A program made the translations under genes and the position numbers. Below, piece after piece: positions 18,712 through 28,096 of a stretch of 64,000 nucleotides of DNA. Location: assembly GCF_900129445.1 (NCBI RefSeq), contig NZ_FQVT01000002.1, positions 124,001 to 188,000 on the forward strand, read 5' to 3'. The notes beneath the pieces were generated by a model. The model was not told where the DNA came from. It made no database searches and saw only the letters and a program-made list of their open reading frames with translations. The stretch is from Salegentibacter echinorum (GTDB taxonomy: Bacteria; Bacteroidota; Bacteroidia; Flavobacteriales; Flavobacteriaceae). Each line of letters begins with the position of its first letter. Position 1 is the first letter of the stretch.

Positions 18712-18882
18712 AATTTTAAGGTGTTTTTCCGCGGGGCGGGATTTTCAAAATTGTCACTTCCTGTATTTAAAAACTAAGCCGATATCGCTTAAAATCTTTT
18801 CCTTCTTGGTTTTTATCTAAGCTTTACCATACAAGTATAAAAAATTAGCGCTTTGTTACAGTTTTTAAATTCACGTACTTTG

Positions 18883-18890
18883 TATTTTTG
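18883..18890 (+). promoter_or_regulatory. -7 box of the ferredoxin reductase gene
   Basis: TATTTTTG matches TAnnTTTG. The predicted transcription start near 18897 is 12 bases before the ATG at 18909. A TTTG upstream at 18852-18855 is farther away than ideal for a -33 element. Confidence 0.5.
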
Positions 18891-18908
18891 TACTAAAATA
18901 TACTTTTG

Positions 18909-19955
18909 ATGAATCAGTTTTTTCCGTTAGAGATAAAAGAAGTGATTAGGGAAACCCCGCAGGCAGTGAGTTTATCATTTAATATCCCCGCTAATCTAAA
19001 AGAAACTTTTCAATTTGAAGCGGGTCAATATATTACGATAAAAATTAAGCCGGGTGACGAAGAAATTAGGCGTGCCTATTCGCTTTGCTCTGCTCCAAAT
19101 TCTGGAGAATTTAAGGTAACGGTAAAAGAGGTAAAAGACGGTAAATTTTCTGTCATTGCGAACAATAAACTTAATGCCGGTGATATTTTGGAAGTACACC
19201 CCCCGGAAGGTAAGTTTATTCTAAAACCCGGTGATACCCCTAAAAGTTATGCTGCTTTTGCTGCGGGTAGTGGAATTACCCCGGTACTTTCTATTATTAA
19301 AACGGTTTTAAACGAAGAACCAAAAAGCAGATTTGTACTTACCTACGGAAACAAATCTGTCGAAGAAACCATTTTCTTTAAAGAACTGTTGGAATTACAG
19401 GCAAAATACCCCGACCGACTTTTTGTTGAATTTGTTTACAGCCGGGCGCGGGAAGACAATTCTCACTTTGGCCGCATTGAAACCAGCACGGTAAATTATG
19501 TGCTAAAAAATAAATTTAAAGACCATAATTTTGATGCTTTTTACCTCTGCGGCCCCGAAGAAATGATAGATCACGTGAGTGGGGTGTTGCAAGACAATGG
19601 CGTGGAGAAAGAAAAGATCTTTTTTGAACTTTTCACTACGGAAGAAGCGGAAGAAATCGATACAAATATTGAAGGGCAAAGCCAGCTTACAGTATTGGTA
19701 GATGATGAAGAAACCACCTTTGCGATGAATACGAAAGATGTTGTTTTAGACGCCATATTAGAAAAAGATATCGATGTACCTTATTCTTGCCAGGGCGGAA
19801 TTTGCAGTAGCTGTATTGCCAGGATTAAGGAAGGAAAAGCCGAAATGCGCAAAAACCAAATCCTTACCGAAGAAGAGATTGAAGAAGGACTTATTTTAAC
19901 TTGCCAGGCCCAACCGCTTACACCAACGCTAAAAGTAGATTATGATGATGTGTAA
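18909..19955 (+). CDS. ferredoxin-NAD(P)H reductase with C-terminal 2Fe-2S domain (PaaE-like)
   Basis: A 348-residue electron-transfer flavoprotein. An FAD domain with RRAYSLCSAP (about residues 57-66) is followed by an NAD(P) domain (AAGSGITPVLS, about 119). A plant-type 2Fe-2S ferredoxin domain at the C-terminus has cysteines in CQGGICSSC and LTCQAQP. This is the layout of PaaE, the reductase of ring-hydroxylating phenylacetyl-CoA epoxidase, but no paa genes are nearby, so the partner is unknown. I use the ATG at 18909; a TTG three bases earlier is also open. Confidence 0.88.
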   Translation: MNQFFPLEIKEVIRETPQAVSLSFNIPANLKETFQFEAGQYITIKIKPGDEEIRRAYSLCSAPNSGEFKVTVKEVKDGKFSVIANNKLNAGDILEVHPPEGKFILKPGDTPKSYAAFAAGSGITPVLSIIKTVLNEEPKSRFVLTYGNKSVEETIFFKELLELQAKYPDRLFVEFVYSRAREDNSHFGRIETSTVNYVLKNKFKDHNFDAFYLCGPEEMIDHVSGVLQDNGVEKEKIFFELFTTEEAEEIDTNIEGQSQLTVLVDDEETTFAMNTKDVVLDAILEKDIDVPYSCQGGICSSCIARIKEGKAEMRKNQILTEEEIEEGLILTCQAQPLTPTLKVDYDDV

Positions 19956-20352
19956 GCTTTTTTAGAAGTTAAAGAAATAAGACTGAACCATAATAATTGA
20001 AAATAAGTTATTTTTCGAAAATCATGTCAGTTGGATAGCACTTTTAAAACGGCACAATAAACGTTTCAAAGCAGCGCTTTGGAATCTTTTTGCGCAGTAT
20101 AAGTTTTGTTTTGCGTTAAAAAATCTTGAATCCCTGGAAAGATTTTAGCAAAACAAAACTGGTTTTCAGCTATGCTGAAAAATACCTCGGAAAAAGCGCC
20201 TTTTCTTTTGTTTCGTTTTCTTTGGGCAAGCAAAGAAAATGAAAAATTACTCCAGGTGGCGATCTTTGCGTGAAAACAATAAAATGCTAATCATTCGAAT
20301 TTGCATAATAATCACTTACAAGATGCTAGCTCCAAAGGAATGGTATCTTCTT
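19956..20352. other. gene-free region with a series of strong inverted repeats
   Basis: No credible gene is seen. The centre holds AGTTTTGTTTTGC (20102-20114) and its exact complement (20148-20160), with a nested AAAATCTT/AAGATTTT pair inside (20120-20127 and 20139-20146). It is followed by TTTTCAGC/GCTGAAAA (20164-20181) and by a 14-base stem with one mismatch (20211-20224 and 20231-20244, loop GGCAAG). The structured block spans about 20050-20250. It looks like a repeat family or structured RNA remnant rather than a simple terminator. Confidence 0.6.
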
Positions 20353-21438
20353 TCAGGAGAATAAAACCTCATTAATTTTAGCTACTACCATTGTTGGTGT
20401 AATACTGCGAATAGCTTCGTTATAACCTTCCGGAAATTTATTTCCATATACGGAAGTAGGAATTTTAGGGTATTTCTGTAGACTGGGCAACAAACTATTT
20501 TCTTTAGGCTGTTGAAAAGGTGAGAATCCCGCATAAGGATGGGTCACGCCCCATATCGTTATAACCGGTACACCATACATCGCCGCCATGTGTCCGTTAC
20601 CACTATCCATAGAAAGCATGGCGTCCAGGTTGGAGATTAACTCCAATTCTTCAGTAAAATTAAGTTTTCCAACAATGCTTGTTGCATTGGAGAACTTATT
20701 AGCCCAGGCTTCCAGCTTTTCTTTTTCAGCTTCCCCCCCTCCAAATAATAGGACTTCAATATTTGAGGTTTTAGCCAATTCAACTAAAACTTTTTCCATA
20801 AGATCTTCGGGATAAGCCTTAGCATCGTGCTGGGCAAATGGTGCAATACCCAGGAATTTTTTCGAATCATTTGCTAATAATTGCCCCGCATTTTTAGAAA
20901 GTGCTAGTTTTTTAGGAAAACGATGATTTACAAGATCTAATGGGTAACCCAAAGCTTTAAAAACATCGGCATAGCGTTGTACCGTTGGCTTTAGTTGTTT
21001 AAACACCTTATTATTTTCCCTGGTAAGCGCCTTTTTCTCGCTTCTGCCCTTATCAATTTGCTTCACCGGAATTCCAAACATATAGAAAACCGATTTTAAA
21101 ACATTGCTGCGCAATACATTGTGAAGATCGGCAACTTTATCAATGCCAATATCCCTAAGTTCTTTAGCGAGGCTTCCCAGGCCTAAAACGCCACTATGTA
21201 CTCCGTTAATATCGGCTTTATAAACCGAAACATGTGGGATTTCTTTAAACATAGGTTCAAAAAAACCACGGGTTAACACACTTATTTTAAGATGTGGATA
21301 AGTACTGGTTAAAACCCGTAACACAGGAACGCACATCGCCACATCACCCATAGCCGACAAACGAATCACCAAAATATGTGTCGCTTCCCTGGAAGAAGCA
21401 GAAGCGTCACTTTTTTTATTTGGGTGATTTTTTGCCAT
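20353..21438 (-). CDS. glycosyltransferase family 9 (heptosyltransferase-like)
   Basis: A 361-residue enzyme resembling LPS heptosyltransferases, transferring a sugar from a nucleotide donor to lipopolysaccharide or a related glycan at the inner membrane face. The N-terminal ILVIRLSAMGDVAMCVPVLR and the C-terminal SMDSGNGHMAAMYGVPVITIWGVTHP segments are the family hallmarks. It follows DUF4254, a frequent flavobacterial partner, with a 69-base spacer. The acceptor sugar is unknown. Confidence 0.9.
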   Translation of the reverse strand: MAKNHPNKKSDASASSREATHILVIRLSAMGDVAMCVPVLRVLTSTYPHLKISVLTRGFFEPMFKEIPHVSVYKADINGVHSGVLGLGSLAKELRDIGIDKVADLHNVLRSNVLKSVFYMFGIPVKQIDKGRSEKKALTRENNKVFKQLKPTVQRYADVFKALGYPLDLVNHRFPKKLALSKNAGQLLANDSKKFLGIAPFAQHDAKAYPEDLMEKVLVELAKTSNIEVLLFGGGEAEKEKLEAWANKFSNATSIVGKLNFTEELELISNLDAMLSMDSGNGHMAAMYGVPVITIWGVTHPYAGFSPFQQPKENSLLPSLQKYPKIPTSVYGNKFPEGYNEAIRSITPTMVVAKINEVLFS

Positions 21439-21507
21439 TATTTTTAATGATCAGTCCTCACAGGTCTCTAAGACCTGCGAGGACTTGGATTTTAGCCAAA
21501 AACAGGC

Positions 21508-22113
21508 TTATTTCTTTCTTAAAACCGGGTTTAACTCATCGTCATTATACATCTTCATTTGCTTGTACACCTTCATATATTTGTTTCCAGCAGCAATATC
21601 CTCAAGTAATTGATTAATCGCGGTAGAAAGATCTACACGTTGCTCCAGCAGTACATCTAACTTAGCTTTACACTTCATTTGATGTTCTTGTGAGGCATCT
21701 TTCCGCTGGGCTTCCTCGTTCATATGATAAATTTTTAACGCCAAAATAGAAAGTCTATCTATTGCCCACGCCGGACTTTCAGAGTTAATAGTTGCTGATT
21801 CCTTAACCTCAACGGCCTTAAATTTTTCAAGAAAATAACTGTCAATATATTCTACGGTGTCGGTTCTATCCTGGTTTGAGGCATCAATTTGGCGTTTTAG
21901 CGCCAAAGCATCTACCGGGTCTATATGTTTATCGCGAATAATATCTTCATAATGCCACTGCACCGTGTCTATCCAACATTTCCTGTACAACAGGTGGGAA
22001 ATTAACTCTTCTTCACTGTTATAAGGATTCGTAAACGGCTGTTCTACCGAGTCTTTTTCGTGGTATTTTTCAATTACTTCCTGAAAAATTGCGTTTGCTT
22101 TATCTGAAAACAT
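21508..22113 (-). CDS. DUF4254 protein
   Basis: A 201-residue soluble, mainly helical protein with no signal peptide. The sequence (DKANAIFQEVIEKYHEKD at the start, QWHYEDIIRDKHIDP about residues 52-66) matches DUF4254, which is commonly found beside GT9 glycosyltransferases. It may assist glycan or LPS core synthesis, but no activity is known. It is 3 bases downstream of the DNA methyltransferase. Confidence 0.83.
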   Translation of the reverse strand: MFSDKANAIFQEVIEKYHEKDSVEQPFTNPYNSEEELISHLLYRKCWIDTVQWHYEDIIRDKHIDPVDALALKRQIDASNQDRTDTVEYIDSYFLEKFKAVEVKESATINSESPAWAIDRLSILALKIYHMNEEAQRKDASQEHQMKCKAKLDVLLEQRVDLSTAINQLLEDIAAGNKYMKVYKQMKMYNDDELNPVLRKK

Positions 22114-22116
22114 AGT

Positions 22117-23115
22117 TTATCGTTTTTCTAAAATGTGTAGATATTCTTTTGTTTTATTGGCTTTATGGTTTCTGCTTTCGGTTTTATCGGCTTTAAAACG
22201 CTGATAGTCTTTGGTCGCCAGGTCATAATGACCAAATTGGCTCATTATTTTTTTTATGTCTGAAGCCGGCATTAAACCCTCGTTATTATAGCTTAAAAAT
22301 ATGTACTTAAAATTAGCTTTAGCTATCAATTCCAAAAAAGATGCTTTTACGCGCTCCTGGCTGCAATATGATGACCTGTAATACTCCCGCAAACCGGTTT
22401 TACCTTTAGGCACAAAGGTATCATATTTTGCAATGGTATTGAGAATATGATAATTCGCGCCGTATTGCCGGCGGTTATACGGCGGATCTAGATATAAAAT
22501 CTCCCCTTCAATCCTTTTAATTAAGGCATTGGCATCTTCCTGAAATACCTGATGCTCATTTTCTGTTTCCTGAAAAACTGCCGGTTTCAGAAGTAATTCT
22601 TTTTGTGCTGAAACTTTTACTTTTTTAAGAAAAGCTCCATAAACCGAAGCCGTATTGGCCACCTTATCGGCACTTTCCAACAAGGAAGCCAAAAGGAAAA
22701 AATACTGGTTTTCCCCTATTTGATTATTCACTTTCCAACTTTCTATCTGTTGTCTAATCGCATCTATCTTCCTGCCATTAGCTTCAGAAAAATACAGCCT
22801 TCCGGCTTTTCCATTTTCGCTGTAATGCTGAAATATAAATCCGTCTTTGCCTTTTAAATTGTTTAATTCTGAAAATAATACATCGGCTTCCAGTTCTTGA
22901 TGATTTTCAATATAGTTTTTAAGTAAAACATAACTATAAAACTCAACATCATTGGCAATAATGGATTTTACTGAAGTTTTAAAATTTCTTCCCACACTTC
23001 CCGTACCTGCAAAAAGATCACAAAAAACCTGGGAATTTAGCTCTTCTGAAACTACCTCTTCTATTGTAGCCTTTATAAAGCTGCCCAGTTTATGTTTAGA
23101 ACCTATATAATTCAT
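22117..23115 (-). CDS. DNA adenine methyltransferase (type II modification)
   Basis: A 332-residue N6-adenine methyltransferase. The N-terminal MNYIGSKHKLGSFI is characteristic of the D12/Dam-like class. The AdoMet-binding motif DLFAGTGSVG is near residue 33, and the catalytic DPPYNRRQYGANYH is near 210. The enzyme would protect a specific DNA sequence from the adjacent putative restriction enzyme, with which it overlaps by 4 bases (ATGA). The DPPYNxRQY form resembles methylases of type IIS systems, but the recognition sequence cannot be told. Confidence 0.9.
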   Translation of the reverse strand: MNYIGSKHKLGSFIKATIEEVVSEELNSQVFCDLFAGTGSVGRNFKTSVKSIIANDVEFYSYVLLKNYIENHQELEADVLFSELNNLKGKDGFIFQHYSENGKAGRLYFSEANGRKIDAIRQQIESWKVNNQIGENQYFFLLASLLESADKVANTASVYGAFLKKVKVSAQKELLLKPAVFQETENEHQVFQEDANALIKRIEGEILYLDPPYNRRQYGANYHILNTIAKYDTFVPKGKTGLREYYRSSYCSQERVKASFLELIAKANFKYIFLSYNNEGLMPASDIKKIMSQFGHYDLATKDYQRFKADKTESRNHKANKTKEYLHILEKR

Positions 23116-23747
23116 TTAATTGCCCAAATAATATCAGAAAATGTAGTTGTTCCTTTTTGAAAACGAAATTTTCTTAATTGTGAAGCTTCAAAATTAGCAA
23201 CATATTCTTCAACTACTCCTTTTAACCACGAAATTTCTGCTTTTAGTTTCCAATGTTCAGCATTACTGGCATAAACTATTAAAAATAGGCGGTTTTTTAA
23301 ATGAAACCGGCCTTGCTTACTTTGATTTTGATACAACCAATTAATCAAAACAGCGGGGTTGTTTTTCGCAAATTCCAAATCACGTCCAAAACTTGCGGGA
23401 AAGACACTGGTTTTAAGATCAAAATCCCTTCCGAAGAAATTAAAATCACTAAGCCGATCCTTAAGATTTTGGTTTGGGATTATCCCATTTATTTCAGTAA
23501 AAACCTGTTCTATCGCCCTGGCACTCCAGAAGTTATACCATCGATTACAGCAATAATGGAAAAACTGCTTTTTATCAAGATTTAGGGTAAGTATGCGTAA
23601 AGCAATTTGCTCGTTTAATTCTTCCCAATCTAAAGTGGTGTAGATAAAATTGGAATTTTTATCCCAGGCATTATTTTGTTTTCTAAACCATACATAGTTG
23701 TAGGGCCAGCGCTTTTTTAATTGCCGCTCAACAGTTTGTAAATTCAT
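23112..23747 (-). CDS. putative type II restriction endonuclease
   Basis: A 211-residue cytoplasmic protein with no close family I can name. The region GRDFDLKTSVFP (about residues 105-116) resembles a PD-(D/E)xK nuclease core, in which Asp and Lys of DLK would be catalytic. The pairing with a modification methylase (4-base overlap) supports a restriction role. It starts on the base next to the DUF6427 stop, so translation is coupled. The call rests on context plus this motif; another DNA-linked role remains possible. Confidence 0.62.
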   Translation of the reverse strand: MNLQTVERQLKKRWPYNYVWFRKQNNAWDKNSNFIYTTLDWEELNEQIALRILTLNLDKKQFFHYCCNRWYNFWSARAIEQVFTEINGIIPNQNLKDRLSDFNFFGRDFDLKTSVFPASFGRDLEFAKNNPAVLINWLYQNQSKQGRFHLKNRLFLIVYASNAEHWKLKAEISWLKGVVEEYVANFEASQLRKFRFQKGTTTFSDIIWAIK

Positions 23748-24671
23748 TTAAAAAATAAAAGGAATGCTTAAGGGCATTAAGATAAGCAAAACCAATAATA
23801 CCTCCCGAAATATCTTATCCCGTTTTTGATCAAAATAAATAGACGTGATGATACTAAGCGGGACAAAAAAGAAAATAAGCTCGCTCCCATCTTTTGTGGG
23901 CGCTAATACCGCCACGGCAATTGCGGTAAGTAAACTTAACAATATTAGGTTTAATGAAGCTTTTAAAGAAACACTTACTTTTCGCACTACCGAAAGAAAA
24001 TTAGTGAGTGTCCATAAAGTTAGAGCCAGGATAATACTTATAGGAATTAAGATATCGAGGTTTTGATAGCTGGAAAAATCTAAATTACTTTCCTGAAACC
24101 ATTGAAAAAAAGTGTACCATTCGTCATAAGCCACAATATGAAAACTAAGACATAGAAACATTACACACAAAAAGGCTAGTGGCGGGATAAACCAGTTTTT
24201 AAATGCCGGTAAATAATATAGAATCCCCGCATATACCACTACCACAAAAAGGATGGTCCAAAAATAAAACAAAGAGGCAATGCAAATCCAAAATGTAGCA
24301 TCAAAAATCTTTTTTTGAGTTACTTTTTTTGATTTTAAACTAAGTATTCTTCTAAAGGCAAAGAGTAAACATAAATTGGCAAAAATTGCCTGGTGGTTTC
24401 GCAAGAGCGCAAAAAAACTAATGGAGAATAATACAAAGAATAGCATTTTGTAGGCGCTCCTACGGGTAAGCTCATTCTTCTTAGCAATAAAATTAAGGAT
24501 AAAAACACTTAAAATCAAGCTAAGTAAGACCGCGATCTTCTCCAGGAAAACAAGAATTTTAAAATCTGTAAACCATTCATTAAAATTGGCAATTATAAAA
24601 AATATGCTCAGTAATATGCTAATCGCTATACCATTTACCGGTTTAGATTTGCTAAAAAAGCTTGTTAACAT
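23748..24671 (-). CDS. DUF6427 membrane protein
   Basis: A 307-residue protein with about 8-9 hydrophobic helices and no recognised catalytic motif. The sequence (MLTSFFSKSKPVNGIAISILL) matches the DUF6427 group, found in flavobacteria near purD and DUF4254. It is the first gene of the operon that now includes the restriction-modification pair. Its function is unknown. Confidence 0.75.
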   Translation of the reverse strand: MLTSFFSKSKPVNGIAISILLSIFFIIANFNEWFTDFKILVFLEKIAVLLSLILSVFILNFIAKKNELTRRSAYKMLFFVLFSISFFALLRNHQAIFANLCLLFAFRRILSLKSKKVTQKKIFDATFWICIASLFYFWTILFVVVVYAGILYYLPAFKNWFIPPLAFLCVMFLCLSFHIVAYDEWYTFFQWFQESNLDFSSYQNLDILIPISIILALTLWTLTNFLSVVRKVSVSLKASLNLILLSLLTAIAVAVLAPTKDGSELIFFFVPLSIITSIYFDQKRDKIFREVLLVLLILMPLSIPFIF

Positions 24672-24706
24672 TGTGGTTTTTTATAATTTAGTGGTTTTAA
24701 AGATAG

Positions 24707-24714
24707 CAAAGTTA
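24707..24714 (-). promoter_or_regulatory. -7 box for the DUF6427 operon
   Basis: On the minus strand TAACTTTG matches TAnnTTTG, about 36 bases before the DUF6427 start. An identical box points the other way at 24746-24753, so the 108-base spacer is a divergent promoter region. Confidence 0.55.
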
Positions 24715-24745
24715 TTTAGGGAACGGCTTTAAAGTTAATTTTGTA

Positions 24746-24753
24746 TAACTTTG
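24746..24753 (+). promoter_or_regulatory. -7 box for the DUF6341 gene
   Basis: TAACTTTG matches TAnnTTTG. Transcription would begin near 24760, 20 bases before the ATG at 24780, which argues against a start upstream at 24741. Confidence 0.6.
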
Positions 24754-24779
24754 CAAAACAGATTTTAAAATTCATTAGC

Positions 24780-25013
24780 ATGTTAAGAGATATATTTGAA
24801 GGTATTGCCTACCTTTTTGAAGAGATTTTATTTTACCCTTTAGATCTTTTAAGAGAACTCGAATTGGATACCTGGTGGGGCGCCAATGCGATAAACTTTA
24901 TTTTTGTTTTAGTAGCCATCGCTGCTTTTGCCTACTGGATGAAACAGCTGAAGCACTTTCACGATACTCACGAAGATGAACGCAAAGATGCTCCAGACAG
25001 TTATTTAGGTTAG
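24780..25013 (+). CDS. DUF6341 small membrane protein
   Basis: A 77-residue protein with one clear hydrophobic helix (about residues 35-53, [15 protein letters not shown]) and an acidic, hydrophilic tail. It matches the short DUF6341 proteins that accompany DUF6427 and purD. I chose the ATG at 24780 ([16 protein letters not shown]) because an upstream ATG falls inside the promoter box. Its last bases overlap the purD stop on the other strand. The role is unknown. Confidence 0.75.
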   Translation: MLRDIFEGIAYLFEEILFYPLDLLRELELDTWWGANAINFIFVLVAIAAFAYWMKQLKHFHDTHEDERKDAPDSYLG

Positions 25014-26284
25014 GATAAATCGAATCCTAAATCTTTTCTATAATACATCTTATCAAAATGTAACTTTTTCGCATTTTGATAAGATTTTTTTAATGCTTCT
25101 TTGTAATCTTCTCCAAAAGAAGTCACCGCGATTACCCTACCACCACTGGTTAATACTTTTTCATCTTCTGCTTGTGTACCGGCGTGAAAGACCAGGGAAT
25201 CCTCAATTTTATCCAGCCCGGTAATTTCTTTTCCTTTTTTATAAGCCTCTGGATATCCTCCCGAAACCAACATTACAGTTGTTGCCGCCCTTTCATCAAT
25301 TTCTAAAGTAGCTTCATTTAAATTCCCTTCAGCAACCTTTTCAAAAAGTTCCACAAGATCAGATTTAATTCTGGGTAGCACCACTTCGGTCTCGGGATCA
25401 CCCATACGCACATTATACTCTATCACATAAGGCTCCTCCCCTACTTTTATAAGCCCTATGAAAATAAATCCCTTATAGTCAATTTTTTCTTTCAGAAGTC
25501 CGTTTACGGTTGGTTTTACCACGCGTTCTTCAATTTTATTCATCAGTTGTTCATCGGCAAATGGTACGGGAGAGATAGCACCCATTCCGCCGGTATTTAA
25601 ACCGGTATCCCCTTCTCCAATTCGTTTATAATCTTTGGCAGTTGGTAAAATTTTATAATTCTTCCCGTCGGTAAGCACAAAAACGCTAAGTTCAATCCCG
25701 TCTAAAAATTCCTCGATCACCACTTTTTCGCTAGCAGCGCCAAATTTTTTATCGGCCAACATTTTATGAAGCTCTGTTTTGGCTTCTTCCAAATCATTTA
25801 AGATCAACACACCTTTACCGGCAGCCAAACCATCGGCTTTTAAAACATAAGGTGGTTTAAGGGTTTCCAGAAACTTTTTTCCCGCCTCCAGGCTTTCTTT
25901 GGTGAAACTTTCATAGGCAGCGGTAGGAATATTATGCATCGCCATAAATTCTTTAGCTCTTTCCTTACTGCCTTCCAGTAAAGCGCCTCGTTTAGACGGG
26001 CCAATTAGTTTTATAGTTTTCAGCTTATCGTCTTCAGCAAAAAAATCGGTAATACCTTCTACCAGTGGATCTTCTGGACCAACCACCAGCATTTCTATAT
26101 TTTCATTCAGTACAAAATCTTTAATAGCCTCAAAATCGGTCACTTTAAGTGCTATATTCTTTGCAATTTTAGCCGTTCCTGCATTTCCAGGCGCTACAAA
26201 AAGTTCGGTACATTTAGCACTTTGGGCTAATTTGTAAGCAAAAGTATGTTCGCGTCCGCCGCCGCCAAGAATTAAGATTTTCAT
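25010..26284 (-). CDS. purD: phosphoribosylamine-glycine ligase
   Basis: This 424-residue enzyme catalyses the second step of purine synthesis, joining glycine to phosphoribosylamine with ATP. The start [20 protein letters not shown], the ATP-grasp region [13 protein letters not shown] (about 147-159) and the [15 protein letters not shown] and [13 protein letters not shown] segments are all present. The length is normal. It converges with the DUF6341 gene, overlapping by 4 bases, and has its own -7 box at 26309-26316. Confidence 0.98.
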   Translation of the reverse strand: MKILILGGGGREHTFAYKLAQSAKCTELFVAPGNAGTAKIAKNIALKVTDFEAIKDFVLNENIEMLVVGPEDPLVEGITDFFAEDDKLKTIKLIGPSKRGALLEGSKERAKEFMAMHNIPTAAYESFTKESLEAGKKFLETLKPPYVLKADGLAAGKGVLILNDLEEAKTELHKMLADKKFGAASEKVVIEEFLDGIELSVFVLTDGKNYKILPTAKDYKRIGEGDTGLNTGGMGAISPVPFADEQLMNKIEERVVKPTVNGLLKEKIDYKGFIFIGLIKVGEEPYVIEYNVRMGDPETEVVLPRIKSDLVELFEKVAEGNLNEATLEIDERAATTVMLVSGGYPEAYKKGKEITGLDKIEDSLVFHAGTQAEDEKVLTSGGRVIAVTSFGEDYKEALKKSYQNAKKLHFDKMYYRKDLGFDLS

Positions 26285-26308
26285 CCTGAAGTGATTTTAG
26301 TTATGCAC

Positions 26309-26316
26309 CAAAAATA
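26309..26316 (-). promoter_or_regulatory. -7 box of purD
   Basis: On the minus strand TATTTTTG matches TAnnTTTG. A start near 26302 leaves about 18 leader bases before the purD ATG. I see no purine-responsive riboswitch in the 84-base spacer. Confidence 0.5.
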
Positions 26317-26368
26317 ATTGTTTGTAAATTGAAGCGCCAATTATTTCTTATAAAAATGTGCCTGCCCT

Positions 26369-27676
26369 TTGAACTGGTTTAAACTTTCGCTACAGCTTAA
26401 TAGATTTCCCATTTCCCGGGCGCAAAAAACTTTGCAAAAAATACAGGAAATTTCTTCGGAAAAATATGAAAGCTATCTCAACGATCGTAAAGCAGAAATT
26501 GTAAACCATCATTTGCAAAATAATGCGTTTTATAAAGATTTCTCCAAAGAAGATAGCTATACAACCTGGACCAAGCTGCCCATCATGACCAAAAAAGACT
26601 TGCAACGGGGTTTACAAAAGCGTCTTAGCACGGGCTTTTCAAGAAACAACATCTACCTGGGGAAAACCTCTGGCAGCAGCGGAACGCCTTTTATTTTTGC
26701 TAAAGACAGGTTTGCCCACGCTCTTACCTGGGCGGTATTTCAGGAGCGATATTTATGGCACGGGATAGACCTCAACAAGTCTATACAAGCCAGGTTCTAT
26801 GGTATTCCTATGGATTTCTACGGAAATATACAGGAACGTTTTAAAGATAGGATAAGTCTTCGCAGAAGATTCCCTGTATTTAATCTTAGTGAAAAGACTA
26901 TGAAGGACTTTTTAAGGCGTTTTCAACATTCAGATTTTGATTATATAAATGGTTATACCAGTGCTATTCTGCTCTTTGCCAAGTTTTTAAATGAAAAAAA
27001 ACTGAACCTTAAAAAAGTTTGTCCCAGTTTAAAACTATGTATTGTTACTTCTGAAGTTTTATTTGAAACCGACAAAAACCTGATGCAAAAAGCTTTTGGC
27101 GTGCCGGTAATAAACGAGTATGGAGCGAGTGAGGTGGGACTTATCGCTTTCGAAAATAAAGAAAACGAGTGGCTGGTAAATGCCGAAGATCTTTTTGTAG
27201 AAATTGTAGATAAAAATAATAATCCGCTTCCTTATGGCGAGGAAGGCAGAATTCTTGTCACTTCCCTTTATAATAAAGCCCATCCTGTAATTCGCTATGA
27301 AATTGGCGATACGGGAATACTTTCTAAAAAAAGCACCCCAAAACGACCCATTCTTCAAAACCTGACTGGTCGTAACAATGATTTTGCCAAATTAAAAAAT
27401 GGAAAAATTATACCGGGATTAACCTTTTACTATGTCACCAAAAGTATAATTGAAGATACAGGGAGTATAAAAGAGTTTGTCGTTGTGCAAACGGGGCTTG
27501 ATACTTTCGAGATCATTTATGTAAGTTCTTCTGAACTTTCTTCAAATCAACAAAAAGAAATTTTAAAAGCTATTTCCAGGTATGTAGATAAGGATCTTGA
27601 AATAATTTTTGATAGAAAAGATCAATTACAACGGACTAAAAGCGGGAAATTAAAACAATTTGTTTCGAAGATTTAG
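26369..27676 (+). CDS. phenylacetate-CoA ligase family / CapK-like adenylate-forming protein
   Basis: A 435-residue member of the adenylate-forming superfamily. The ATP loop GKTSGSSGTPFIF is near residue 98 and NEYGASEVGLIAFE near 248. CapK-like members of this family sit in capsule loci, and their reactions are mostly unproven. The start appears to be TTG at 26369. The only nearby ATG (26356) is out of frame, an in-frame stop lies at 26351-26353, and MNWFKLSLQLNRFPI is the expected family N-terminus. It diverges from purD. Confidence 0.82.
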   Translation: MNWFKLSLQLNRFPISRAQKTLQKIQEISSEKYESYLNDRKAEIVNHHLQNNAFYKDFSKEDSYTTWTKLPIMTKKDLQRGLQKRLSTGFSRNNIYLGKTSGSSGTPFIFAKDRFAHALTWAVFQERYLWHGIDLNKSIQARFYGIPMDFYGNIQERFKDRISLRRRFPVFNLSEKTMKDFLRRFQHSDFDYINGYTSAILLFAKFLNEKKLNLKKVCPSLKLCIVTSEVLFETDKNLMQKAFGVPVINEYGASEVGLIAFENKENEWLVNAEDLFVEIVDKNNNPLPYGEEGRILVTSLYNKAHPVIRYEIGDTGILSKKSTPKRPILQNLTGRNNDFAKLKNGKIIPGLTFYYVTKSIIEDTGSIKEFVVVQTGLDTFEIIYVSSSELSSNQQKEILKAISRYVDKDLEIIFDRKDQLQRTKSGKLKQFVSKI

Positions 27677-27826
27677 GTTAAAAAAAACACAAGATATTCA
27701 CTATATTTTATTAATTGCAAGTAGTTTCTCTTATTCCCTGCAAATTTAGCAATTTGAACAGGTGAAAAGTAACTTGTCTTCCTGGATGTATTGATAAATT
27801 TGTATCTCTTAAAAAATTAAAATGAC

Positions 27827-28096
27827 CTAAGGAAATAACTTATAAATGTCATTTCTTTTAACGAATCTTTGTAGTCGAAGCGATCGAGCTCCCTCAACAA
27901 AAAATCCCAATCTATAATTCCCAATTCGCATCCGATAAGCCGTAGGATGGTTTTTTAATTTTTTAATCCCAAGAATTTCTTCAATATTTGAGCAATCCTT
28001 AAGGTTTTGAATCTTGTCCAGTAGTGATTTTCTTAGTTTTTCGTCCTTGATTTTTTGGATATCCTTTTTAAACTTGGAATGATAGGTTATGATCAT
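27827..28096 (-). CDS. type II toxin, RelE/ParE superfamily
   Basis: An 89-residue basic protein of the usual toxin size. Residues YRMRIGNYRLGFFVEG (about 54-69) and RFVKRNDIYKLFP at the end match the RelE/ParE core, in which relatives cut ribosome-bound mRNA or poison gyrase. Which applies is unclear. It overlaps the upstream antitoxin by 4 bases (ATGA), a standard toxin-antitoxin layout. Confidence 0.82.
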   Translation of the reverse strand: MIITYHSKFKKDIQKIKDEKLRKSLLDKIQNLKDCSNIEEILGIKKLKNHPTAYRMRIGNYRLGFFVEGARSLRLQRFVKRNDIYKLFP

